A stretch of DNA of 11,201 nucleotides from the NCBI GenBank assembly GCA_004562975.1, contig SFQP01000066.1:1-11201 (forward strand), in the 5' to 3' direction. The notes beneath the pieces were generated by a model. It did not search any database. It saw only the letters and a list, made by a program, of their open reading frames with translations, and was not told the DNA's origin. Source of the stretch: a bacterium. GTDB lineage: Bacteria; Bacteroidota; Bacteroidia; Bacteroidales; Bacteroidaceae. Below are positions 1 through 6,902 of this stretch, piece by piece. Each line of letters starts with the position of its first letter. Position 1 is the first letter of the stretch. A program made the translations under genes and the position numbers.

Positions 1-1065
1 CTGGGCACGCTCACACGCTCCATGAAGGGGCTATGCGTGGCGGGCACGCACGGCAAAACCACCACCACCTCGATGTGCGCTCACCTGCTCCACGAAAGCC
101 ACGTGGGATGCAACGCTTTCCTCGGCGGCATCACGAAGAATTACGGCACGAACTACCTGCTCAGCAAGGACAGCCCGTACGTGGTCATCGAAGCGGACGA
201 GTTTGACCGCTCCTTCCACCACCTGCGGCCCTATGCCACGGTGATCACGGCCACGGATGCCGACCACCTGGACATCTACGGCACGGAGGAGGCTTATCTG
301 GAGAGCTTTCGCCACTACACCTCGCTGGTGCAGCCCGGAGGCGCGCTGATTGTCCACCGGGGACTGCAAATGCAGGAGAACCTGCAACCGGGGGTCAGAC
401 GCTACGACTACAGCCGCACGGAAGGCGACTTCCACGCTGAAAACATACGCATCGGCGGCGGACACATCGTGTTTGACTTCGTCTCGCCCTTGGGCAACAT
501 CGCCGATGTGGAACTGGGCGTGCCGGTGAGCATCAACATCGACAACGGTATCGCCGCCATGGCACTGGCTCAGCTGGCCGGTGCCACGGAAACGGAAATC
601 CGGCAGGCCATGGCTTCATTCGCCGGGGTGGACCGCCGCTTTGACTTCACCCTGAAAACGGACCGCCACGTGCTGCTATCCGACTATGCCCACCATCCGG
701 AAGAGATACGCCAAAGTATCCTCTCCGTGCGCGAGGTGTTCACGGGACGGAAAATCACCGGCGTGTTCCAGCCTCATCTCTTCACGCGCACGCGCGATTT
801 TTATAAGGAGTTCGCTGACAGCCTCTCGCTGCTCGACGAGGTGATACTGACAGAAATCTACCCGGCACGCGAAAAGCCTATCGAAGGGGTGAGCAGCCGG
901 CTCATCTTCGACAACCTGAGAAGCGGTATGCCGAAACAGCTGATTGAAAAGAAGGACCTGCCCGAACTGGCCCGGCAACGGGACTTCGACGTGCTGATAG
1001 TGCTGGGTGCAGGCGACGTGGTGGACTTCATGCCGCAACTGAAGGCTGCCATGGAAAGCAAATGA
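1..1065 (+). CDS. murC: UDP-N-acetylmuramate--L-alanine ligase MurC (5' end outside window)
   Basis: Cytoplasmic ligase that uses ATP to add L-alanine to UDP-N-acetylmuramic acid, the first amino acid step of peptidoglycan precursor synthesis. The reading frame is open from base 1, and the seven codons before the first ATG (at 22) continue the protein, so the gene is cut by the window edge and ATG 22 is not its start. Visible are 354 residues; MurC is usually about 455-460, so roughly 100 N-terminal residues (the UDP-binding Rossmann part) are missing. The ATP P-loop GTHGKTTTT lies at visible residues 15-23. Further Mur ligase marks are EADEFD, the DYAHHPEEI motif, FQPHLFTRTRDFYKEF and LGAGDV near the end. 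It is 34 bases upstream of ftsQ, the usual dcw cluster order, and probably cotranscribed with it. Identification is firm; the C-terminus is complete. Confidence 0.96.
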   Translation: MGTLTRSMKGLCVAGTHGKTTTTSMCAHLLHESHVGCNAFLGGITKNYGTNYLLSKDSPYVVIEADEFDRSFHHLRPYATVITATDADHLDIYGTEEAYLESFRHYTSLVQPGGALIVHRGLQMQENLQPGVRRYDYSRTEGDFHAENIRIGGGHIVFDFVSPLGNIADVELGVPVSINIDNGIAAMALAQLAGATETEIRQAMASFAGVDRRFDFTLKTDRHVLLSDYAHHPEEIRQSILSVREVFTGRKITGVFQPHLFTRTRDFYKEFADSLSLLDEVILTEIYPAREKPIEGVSSRLIFDNLRSGMPKQLIEKKDLPELARQRDFDVLIVLGAGDVVDFMPQLKAAMESK

Positions 1066-1099
1066 CAACGCTTCTTTCAACCTACAACGCCCCACGGAC

Positions 1100-1828
1100 A
1101 TGAAGACGTTTCTCAAACTCGTGCTGCTCGTCGGTCTCATCGTCTACCTGGTCTTTGCCTTCGGCAGCTTTACCAACCATACCGACAATACCGTTTGCCA
1201 ACAGGTGAACTATACCATCGCGGACAGCTCGCACGCCGGATTTATCACAGCCGACGAGGCGGACCGCCTGCTGCAGGCCTCGGGAAGCTACCCCGTGGGA
1301 CGACAGGTGAAGGACATCGACGTGACTGCCATCGAAAGGACGCTGAAAAAGAACAACTTCATTGACTCGGTGTCGTGCTACAAATCGCCCAACGGCACCG
1401 TGAACGTGCTCATCGCACAACGCCTGCCGCTCATGCGCATCAAAGCGGAAAACGGCGATGACTACTACATCGACAGCCGGGGGAACATGATGAACCCGCT
1501 GAACTATGCCGCCGACCTCGTGGTGGCCACCGGAAACATCGACCGGAAATTCGCACGGCAGGAACTGGTGAAAATCGGACGCTTCCTGCACGACGACCCT
1601 TTCTGGAACGCTCAAATAGAACAAATACACGTGATGCCCAACCAACACCTGAAAATGGTGCCGCGCGTGGGCGCACACATCATTGACTTCGGAACGCCCG
1701 ACAGCATCTCACAAAAGTTCCGCAACCTGTACATGTTCTACGAAAAAGTAATGCCCCAGGCGGGATGGAACAAGTACAAGGAAATCTCCGTGGAACACGT
1801 CACGCAAATCGTGGGACGGAAAGGATGA
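1100..1828 (+). CDS. ftsQ: Cell division protein FtsQ
   Basis: Bitopic membrane protein of the divisome that links early cytoplasmic components to the septal peptidoglycan machinery. The 242-residue product starts MKTFLKL, followed by one hydrophobic segment at about residues 5-22, giving a short cytoplasmic tail and a large periplasmic part. A POTRA-like region follows (about residues 35-115), containing FITADEADRLL, the stretch on IERTLKKNNFIDSVSCYKSPNGTVNVLIAQRLPL, and then YYIDSRGNMM, typical of Bacteroidetes FtsQ. FtsQ is poorly conserved in general, so the call rests on this topology, the recognisable POTRA pattern and its place between murC and ftsA. It lies 34 bases after murC and 82 bases before ftsA. 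No separate promoter is evident, so it is probably part of the dcw operon. Confidence 0.9.
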   Translation: MKTFLKLVLLVGLIVYLVFAFGSFTNHTDNTVCQQVNYTIADSSHAGFITADEADRLLQASGSYPVGRQVKDIDVTAIERTLKKNNFIDSVSCYKSPNGTVNVLIAQRLPLMRIKAENGDDYYIDSRGNMMNPLNYAADLVVATGNIDRKFARQELVKIGRFLHDDPFWNAQIEQIHVMPNQHLKMVPRVGAHIIDFGTPDSISQKFRNLYMFYEKVMPQAGWNKYKEISVEHVTQIVGRKG

Positions 1829-1910
1829 AAAACCGACCCGCAACCGGACGGTAAGGGCAAAACGAAACCATCAACCTATCTTCCCTAAGAAACAACAAAC
1901 GAACAAAATA

Positions 1911-3344
1911 ATGGCAACAGAAGACAAATTTATCGTAGCTATCGAGCTGGGGTCCTCTAAGGTGACCGGCATTGCAGGCCGCAAACAGCCCGACGGCGCC
2001 ACCCAAATCCTTGCCTTCGCTCAAGAGCCCTCAACCACCTTCATACGCAAAGGACGCATCAACAACGTGAACAAAATGACACAGTGCATCCTGAACATGA
2101 AGGAAAAGCTGGAGCAGAAAATGCAGAAAAGCATCAGCCGTGTCTACGTGGGCATCGGAGGCATGGGAATGCACACCGTGGCCAACAGCGTGATACGGCA
2201 TTTCGACTCTAAGGTGGAAATCACACAGGACATGGTGGATGACATGTGCGACGAAAACCGCAATTCCACCAGCCCCGACCGCGACATACTGGAATCGGTG
2301 CCCCATGAATACCGGCTCGGCACGCAAATACAGACCGACCCCGTGGGTATCCTGGCCGACAGCATCGAAGGACATTTCCTCAACATCGTGGCCAACTCGT
2401 CCGTACGCGAGGAAATCAGAAACTGCTTCCGCACGGCAGGGGTGGCCATCGCCGACCTGCCCATCACCGTGCAGGCTCTGGCCGACGCCATGCTGACGGA
2501 ACCGGAAAAGCGTTCGGGATGCGTGTTCGTCGACATGGGCTCGGAAACGACCTCGGTGGCTGTCTACAAAAACAACCGCTTGCGCCACCTCGCCGTCATT
2601 CCGCTCGGAGGGGCTAACGTGAACCGCGACATCATGTCGCTGCAAATCGAGGACGACGAGGCGGAAGAGCTGAAACTGAAATACGGTGCCGCCATCGCCG
2701 ACAACTCGGGCGAAAAACACGCACCCATCCCCCTGCGCGACGGACGGCACGTGGACTACGACGATTTCAGCGGACTGGTGGAGGCACGCGTGGAGGAAAT
2801 CATCCTCAACGTGAAAAACCAGATTGCCCTGTCGAAATATGACAAGGGACAACTCATCGGAGGTCTCATCATCACCGGAGGGGCTTCGCACATGAAGGAT
2901 ATCGACAAGGCTTTCGTGCGCAACACGCAGTTTGAGAAAATACGCTTCGTACGCAACATACGCATTCCGCTCCGCTCGGGAGAATACAGCAACTTCAACG
3001 CCGACGGCGACTGCAACGCTGCCATCGCGCTCATCGACAAGGGAGAAATGAACTGCTGCGGTGGACCGCTCGGACAGCCGGGATTGTTCGAAGAACCGGC
3101 AGAGGAGGAAGAACACGTGCCCACTCCCGAAGAAATCGCCGAAGAAGAAAGAAGAAAGGCGCAAGAGGAGGAGGAAAGACTGCAAAGGGAGGCTGAAGAA
3201 AGAGCGGCAGCCGAAGCAGCCGAAGCACAAAGAAGAAAAGAAGAAACCGAAAGAAAGCGGAAGGAACGCAAGGCCGTTTTCACCAAGGGCATGAAGCGCA
3301 TCAGTTCCTTCTTCTCCGGACTGGTCAACGAAAAGGATGACTAA
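1911..3344 (+). CDS. ftsA: Cell division protein FtsA, with long charged C-terminal linker
   Basis: Actin-like ATPase that tethers FtsZ filaments to the inner face of the cytoplasmic membrane and recruits later divisome proteins. The 477-residue product opens with the phosphate-1 motif IVAIELGSSKVTGIAG (about residues 8-23). Phosphate-2 is VFVDMGSETTSVAVY and the adenosine motif is GLIITGGASHMKDI, so the SHS2/FtsA and actin-fold core spans about residues 1-385. Residues about 390-453 form a linker made almost only of Glu, Lys, Arg, Ala and Gln, likely one long helix. The last 24 residues (KAVFTKGMKRISSFFSGLVN and a short acidic end) look like the amphipathic membrane-targeting helix. The start ATG at 1911 follows an A-rich leader without a Shine-Dalgarno sequence, as is usual in Bacteroidota. 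Its partner ftsZ follows after 141 bases. Confidence 0.96.
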   Translation: MATEDKFIVAIELGSSKVTGIAGRKQPDGATQILAFAQEPSTTFIRKGRINNVNKMTQCILNMKEKLEQKMQKSISRVYVGIGGMGMHTVANSVIRHFDSKVEITQDMVDDMCDENRNSTSPDRDILESVPHEYRLGTQIQTDPVGILADSIEGHFLNIVANSSVREEIRNCFRTAGVAIADLPITVQALADAMLTEPEKRSGCVFVDMGSETTSVAVYKNNRLRHLAVIPLGGANVNRDIMSLQIEDDEAEELKLKYGAAIADNSGEKHAPIPLRDGRHVDYDDFSGLVEARVEEIILNVKNQIALSKYDKGQLIGGLIITGGASHMKDIDKAFVRNTQFEKIRFVRNIRIPLRSGEYSNFNADGDCNAAIALIDKGEMNCCGGPLGQPGLFEEPAEEEEHVPTPEEIAEEERRKAQEEEERLQREAEERAAAEAAEAQRRKEETERKRKERKAVFTKGMKRISSFFSGLVNEKDD

Positions 3345-3351
3345 AACCCGC

Positions 3352-3427
3352 CGGATGTTTTCACCAAGTCTGCCAAGCAGCGTCACTGACGGAAAGCTTG
3401 AGTCGGAAACGGACGAGAAAACATCCG
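3352..3427. repeat. 11-bp perfect inverted repeat in the ftsA-ftsZ gap
   Basis: CGGATGTTTTC at 3352-3362 is the exact reverse complement of GAAAACATCCG at 3417-3427. The arms enclose 54 bases that contain further small hairpins, for example CTGC/GCAG and CGTC/GACG. It begins a few bases after the ftsA stop and ends 58 bases before the first ftsZ ATG. There is no T-tract after the second arm, so a simple terminator is not well supported; an mRNA structure separating ftsA from ftsZ, or a processing site, is possible. Function is inferred only. Confidence 0.5.
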
Positions 3428-3485
3428 ACAACGGCGAACTCTCCTTTGCAGGATTACTCACAACGAACCAACAAAGCATATTCCA

Positions 3486-4802
3486 ATGGCAGAAGACAAT
3501 AACGAACTTCTTATAGATATGGGCATACCCACCACCACGCCTTCCATCATCAAGGTGATAGGGGTCGGCGGCGGCGGCGGCAACGCGGTGAACCACATGT
3601 ACCGCGAAGGCATACACGACGTGAACTTCGTGGTGTGCAACACCGACAGCAAAGCACTCACCGACTCGCCCGTGCCCGCCAGGCTGCAACTGGGCCACGA
3701 GGGTCTGGGAGCCGGCAACCGGCCCGAAAGGGCACGTCAGGCGGCCGAAGAGAGCGTGGAGGAAATCAAGAAAATGCTCAACGATGGCACCAAGATGGTG
3801 TTCATCACGGCAGGTATGGGCGGCGGTACCGGTACGGGCGCAGCTCCCGTCATCGCCCGTGAGGCCAAGGCCATGGGCATCCTGACCGTGGGCATCGTCA
3901 CCATCCCGTTCCGGTTCGAGGGCAACAAGAAGATCGACCAGGCTCTCGACGGCGTGGAGGAGATTTCCAAACACGTCGACGCACTCCTGGTCATCAACAA
4001 CGAACGCCTGCGCGAAATCTACCCCGAACTGAACGTGCTCTCGGCATTCGAGATGGCGGACAACACGCTCAGCGTGGCGGCACGCTCCATCGCCGAAATC
4101 ATCACCATGCACGGCATCATCAACCTTGACTTCCGCGATGTCTGCACCGTGCTCAAGGACGGCGGCGTGGCCATCATGTCGACCGGATTCGGCGAGGGCG
4201 ACAGCCGTGTCAGCAAGGCCATTGAGGCTGCCCTCCACTCGCCGTTGCTGAACAACAACGATATCTTCAACTCGAAGAAGGTGCTCCTCTCCATCTCTTT
4301 CTGCGCCGAAAAGGAAGGCGACACGCTGATGATGGAGGAGATGAACGAGGTTCACGACTTCATGTCGAAATTCCACGACGACGTGGAAACGAAATGGGGC
4401 CTCTCCACCGACCCCTCACTCGGCAAGCAGGTGAAAATCACCATCCTCGCCACCGGCTTCGGCATCAGCAATGTGCCGGGCATCAAGAACAAGATCGATG
4501 CGGAGGAGGAACAGCGCAGGCAACGCGATGTGGAGAAACAGGAAGAGTACGAGGAACGACGAGAAGGCTTCTATGGGGGAGACAAGAAAGGTACGCTACG
4601 CAAACGGCCCAAGTTCTTCCTCTTCGGACTCGACGACCTGGACAACGAGGAAATCATCTCCATGGTAGAACTCACCCCTACCTACAAACGCTCCAAGGAG
4701 GTGCTCTCCGACATCAAAGCCAAAGCCTACGGCAACGTGGCCATCGAACCGGAAAGCGCACAGAGTCCCGCCGCAACGCCCGGCTCCGTCATCTCGTTCT
4801 GA
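3486..4802 (+). CDS. ftsZ: Cell division GTPase FtsZ, first copy
   Basis: Tubulin-like GTPase that polymerises into the cytoplasmic Z-ring and directs septal wall synthesis. The 438-residue product carries the T1 glycine loop GVGGGGGNAV (26-35), a T3-type loop GLGAGNRPE, the tubulin signature GMGGGTGTG (110-118), the ribose/phosphate contact region FEGNKK (144-149) and the T7 catalytic loop NLDFRD (213-218) with N213, D215 and D218. After the globular core comes a charged linker (about 340-370, rich in Glu, Arg and Gln) and a conserved tail block from FFLFGLDDLD to TPTYKR (376-402), ending in VISF; I do not see the proteobacterial C-terminal peptide. It directly follows ftsA, so I take it as the ancestral dcw ftsZ. 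A second, diverged ftsZ follows after 130 bases. Confidence 0.97.
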   Translation: MAEDNNELLIDMGIPTTTPSIIKVIGVGGGGGNAVNHMYREGIHDVNFVVCNTDSKALTDSPVPARLQLGHEGLGAGNRPERARQAAEESVEEIKKMLNDGTKMVFITAGMGGGTGTGAAPVIAREAKAMGILTVGIVTIPFRFEGNKKIDQALDGVEEISKHVDALLVINNERLREIYPELNVLSAFEMADNTLSVAARSIAEIITMHGIINLDFRDVCTVLKDGGVAIMSTGFGEGDSRVSKAIEAALHSPLLNNNDIFNSKKVLLSISFCAEKEGDTLMMEEMNEVHDFMSKFHDDVETKWGLSTDPSLGKQVKITILATGFGISNVPGIKNKIDAEEEQRRQRDVEKQEEYEERREGFYGGDKKGTLRKRPKFFLFGLDDLDNEEIISMVELTPTYKRSKEVLSDIKAKAYGNVAIEPESAQSPAATPGSVISF

Positions 4803-4836
4803 CAACCTGAAGCGTACCACGCAAGCTGCATACAAT

Positions 4837-4879
4837 GGAGGGTGAGGTGTTCACACAACACTTGCCCTCCCTTTCTTTC
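4837..4879 (+). terminator. Hairpin with pyrimidine tract between the two ftsZ genes
   Basis: GGAGGG (4837-4842) pairs with CCCTCC (4865-4870), and inside it GTGTT (4847-4851) pairs with AACAC (4857-4861) around a 5-base loop, with a small internal loop between the stems. CTTTCTTTC follows at 4871-4879. The shape resembles a weak intrinsic terminator or attenuator placed 34 bases after the first ftsZ stop. It could lower expression of the second ftsZ relative to the first, or stabilise the upstream mRNA end. The stem is interrupted and the tract is not pure T, so partial termination is the most I would infer. Confidence 0.45.
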
Positions 4880-4888
4880 ACCACCAGC

Positions 4889-4896
4889 GACATTTG
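4889..4896 (+). promoter_or_regulatory. Candidate Bacteroides-type -7 box for second ftsZ
   Basis: GACATTTG matches the Bacteroides -7 consensus TAnnTTTG in all fixed positions except the first. It lies just after the inter-ftsZ hairpin and 36 bases before the second ftsZ ATG, a sensible position. No good TTTG/TTG element sits 19-21 bases upstream (nearest CTTG is about 24 bases away), so support is weak. Confidence 0.25.
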
Positions 4897-4932
4897 CAAC
4901 AACTTTCCCCACCCATCACCAAAAACACACGC

Positions 4933-6186
4933 ATGAACGACAACCTGATAGATCTGGCCATTCCCTCCACACCACACATCATCAAAGTCATAGGTGTGGG
5001 AGGAGGAGGAGGAAATGCCGTGGCACAAATGTACCACGACAACATCCCCGAAGTGCGTTACATGGTGACCAACACCGACACCAAGGCGTTAGAAACCAAC
5101 GTCGTGCCCGACCAACTGCGGCTCGGCCCCGGACTGGGGGCGGGCGGAGACCCCAAAAAGGGCAAAGCCTATGCCGAAGAAAGTGTGGAGAAAATCAGGG
5201 AAGCACTGGACAAGGACACACACATGGTGTTCATCACGGCAGGCATGGGCGGCGGAACCGGAACGGGAGCCTCGCCCATCATTGCACGCGAAGCACAGAA
5301 AAAAGGCATTCTCACCGTCGGCATCGTCACCATTCCTTTCCTCTTTGAAAGGGAAAGGCAAATCAACAAGGCACTCGACGGTCTCGATATGCTGGCCAAG
5401 GAAGTGGATGCACTGCTGGTCATCAACAACCAGCGGCTCATTGACATCTATGGCGACATGTCTATCATCCAAGCCTTCAAACAGGCCGACAAAACGCTCT
5501 CGACAGCCGTGAGATCCATCACCGAAATCATTTCCATGCACGGACGGGTGAACCTCGACTTCGAGGACGTGAAGACGGTGCTCACGAAGGGCGGTGTGGC
5601 CGTCATGTCCACCGGATTTGCCGAAGGGGAGAGACGTGTGACAAGAGCCATCGCGGAAGCACTCAACTCGCCGTTGCTCAACAACAACGACGTGTACCGC
5701 GCAAACCGCATCCTCCTCGCCGTGACGATGGGCACGAACCCCGAATATGAGCTGACCATGAACGAAATGAACGAAATCTCGGAATTCATGGAACGCTTCC
5801 CCAACGACATCCACACCAAATGGGGACTGAAACAGGACGAAACGCTGGGAGCGAAAATCAAAATCACCATCCTCGCCGCCGGATTCGGACTCTACTCCGA
5901 CAGGAAAAACGGCAACCCCCTACCGCAATTCGAGGAAACGCCCGAGCAGCAGGAACGCCGCAACCGCTTCTACACCAAACAGGCACGCCCCATACGGTCG
6001 AAGCCACGCTGCTACCTCTTCACCGAGGCCGACCTCGAAAACACCGAACTGCTGAACCTCGTGGAGCAAACGCCCACGTGGCGACGCACCAACGAACAGC
6101 TGAAGGCCATACAGCAATGCGCCGGAACGGCACTGCCGCATCCGGAAACCGCACCCGAAGCGGGAGATACCATCTCGTTCAGCTGA
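4933..6186 (+). CDS. ftsZ: Second, diverged FtsZ paralogue
   Basis: Full-length FtsZ-family GTPase of 417 residues, directly downstream of the first ftsZ and roughly half identical to it in the core by eye. It keeps the T1 loop GVGGGGGNAV (21-30), GMGGGTGTG (104-112) and the T7 loop NLDFED with N207, D209 and D212, so GTP binding and hydrolysis are plausible. Differences from copy one: GLGAGGDPKK in the T3 region, and FERERQ (138-143) where copy one has FEGNKK, losing the Gly and the last basic residue of a nucleotide contact segment. The charged linker is shorter; the Bacteroidales tail block (359-385, CYLFTEADLE to TPTWRR) and an ISF end are kept. I chose ATG 4933 because MNDNLIDLAIP aligns with the start of copy one; an upstream TTG at 4894 would add 13 unmatched residues. 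It may copolymerise with, or regulate, the first FtsZ; this is inference. Confidence 0.95.
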   Translation: MNDNLIDLAIPSTPHIIKVIGVGGGGGNAVAQMYHDNIPEVRYMVTNTDTKALETNVVPDQLRLGPGLGAGGDPKKGKAYAEESVEKIREALDKDTHMVFITAGMGGGTGTGASPIIAREAQKKGILTVGIVTIPFLFERERQINKALDGLDMLAKEVDALLVINNQRLIDIYGDMSIIQAFKQADKTLSTAVRSITEIISMHGRVNLDFEDVKTVLTKGGVAVMSTGFAEGERRVTRAIAEALNSPLLNNNDVYRANRILLAVTMGTNPEYELTMNEMNEISEFMERFPNDIHTKWGLKQDETLGAKIKITILAAGFGLYSDRKNGNPLPQFEETPEQQERRNRFYTKQARPIRSKPRCYLFTEADLENTELLNLVEQTPTWRRTNEQLKAIQQCAGTALPHPETAPEAGDTISFS

Positions 6187-6228
6187 CAACGGAACTTTTT
6201 CATCCAAACCAACATAACACACAAAAAG

Positions 6229-6675
6229 ATGCTTTTTGAAACCATCAACTCTAACATCACTGCGGCCATGAAGGCCAAGGACAAAGTGCGTCTGGAAGCC
6301 CTGCGCAACATCAAGAAGTACTTTATTGAAGCCAAGACCGCTCCCGGAGCCAACGATACGCTCACCGACGACGCAGCCCTGAAAATCCTGGCCAAGCTGG
6401 CCAAACAGGGACGCGATGCCGCAGCTCTCTTCAACCAGCAGCAACGCCCCGACCTCGCAGAAGCCGAAATGGCACAAGTGAAGGTCATCGAGGAATTCCT
6501 GCCCCAGCCCCTCACGCCCGAAGAACTGGAGGCTGAACTAAAAGCCATCATCGCCGAACAAGGAGCCACCTCTCCCAAGGATATGGGCAAGGTGATGGGA
6601 GCCGCCACCAAGAAACTGGCAGGCCGCGCCGACGGCAAAGCCATCTCAGCCCTGGTCAAACAGCTCCTGGCCTGA
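6229..6675 (+). CDS. yqeY: GatB/YqeY domain protein
   Basis: Small cytoplasmic protein of 148 residues, the usual size for the YqeY family. It is mostly predicted helix: MLFETINSNITAAMKAKDKVRLEALRNIK at the N-terminus (in which KDKVRLEALRNIK is a family hallmark), then KQGRDAAALF, a middle helix ending in EEFLPQPLT, and the C-terminal GKVMGAATKKLAGRADGKAIS segment that resembles the tRNA-binding tail domain of GatB. The family is thought to act around tRNA-dependent amidotransfer, but its exact role is not settled, and no GatCAB genes are visible here. It lies 42 bases after the second ftsZ in the same direction and is followed by a strong hairpin, so it is probably the last gene of the dcw transcription unit. 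yqeY downstream of ftsZ is, as I recall, common in Bacteroidales. Confidence 0.92.
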   Translation: MLFETINSNITAAMKAKDKVRLEALRNIKKYFIEAKTAPGANDTLTDDAALKILAKLAKQGRDAAALFNQQQRPDLAEAEMAQVKVIEEFLPQPLTPEELEAELKAIIAEQGATSPKDMGKVMGAATKKLAGRADGKAISALVKQLLA

Positions 6676-6707
6676 GACACGGCCATCCGGAAACCTTCCT
6701 TATCCCA

Positions 6708-6751
6708 CACGGCGGGGACGCAGACCGCAACCGGTCCGCGTCCCCGCCGTG
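6708..6751 (+). terminator. Strong hairpin closing the dcw-yqeY unit
   Basis: CACGGCGGGGACGC (6708-6721) and GCGTCCCCGCCGTG (6738-6751) form a perfect, very GC-rich 14-bp stem. Within the loop, GACC (6723-6726) pairs with GGTC (6733-6736), leaving a 6-base apical loop. It starts 33 bases after the yqeY stop and lies before the gltX promoter, where a terminator is expected. No T-run follows (the next bases are CATATAGGG), so either termination is not of the classical intrinsic type or the structure protects the 3' end. Confidence 0.7.
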
Positions 6752-6798
6752 CATATAGGGCTGACGGATGGCCAAAGTAAGAAAAAATAGTGCTATCT

Positions 6799-6828
6799 CT
6801 TGTTATTTATAGAAAAGCCTTACCTTTG
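6799..6828 (+). promoter_or_regulatory. Bacteroides-type promoter for gltX
   Basis: TACCTTTG at 6821-6828 is a perfect match to the Bacteroides -7 consensus TAnnTTTG. CTTG at 6799-6802 sits 18 bases upstream and matches the -33 TTTG element in three of four positions. The surrounding bases 6780-6820 are AT-rich in an otherwise GC-rich window. Transcription would start at about 6833-6838, giving a leader of about 65-70 bases before the gltX ATG. This is the clearest promoter in the window and is consistent with recognition by the Bacteroidota primary sigma factor. Confidence 0.75.
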
Positions 6829-6861
6829 CGAGGCTTAAAATGAGCTGAAAACAACACCACT

Positions 6862-6881
6862 ACCGGGCCAAACTTCCCGGT
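6862..6881 (+). other. Small hairpin in the gltX leader
   Basis: ACCGGG (6862-6867) pairs with CCCGGT (6876-6881) around an 8-base loop, in the untranslated leader about 20 bases before the gltX ATG. It is short and no known riboswitch or T-box pattern is visible. It could be chance or a minor translational element. Confidence 0.25.
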
Positions 6882-6902
6882 TCCCTACCTATTTACAAAT
6901 AT

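Noticed and set aside
3441..3448. CTCCTTTG as a promoter box for the first ftsZ
   Set aside because: Only the TTTG half matches TAnnTTTG and no upstream -33 element is placed correctly.
2031..4376. Minus-strand open frame of 781 codons opposite ftsA and the first ftsZ
   Set aside because: It lies wholly antisense to two strongly conserved genes, is rich in His, Val and Asp as expected from the complement of GC-rich codons, and shows no recognisable domain. It also spans an intergenic gap without change in character.
4894..4932. TTG start for the second ftsZ giving 13 more residues
   Set aside because: The added residues do not resemble the N-terminus of FtsZ or the first copy; ATG 4933 aligns with the first copy's start.
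3486..6186. Tandem ftsZ as an assembly or sequencing duplication
   Set aside because: The copies differ throughout in residues, synonymous codons and linker length, so they are distinct genes.
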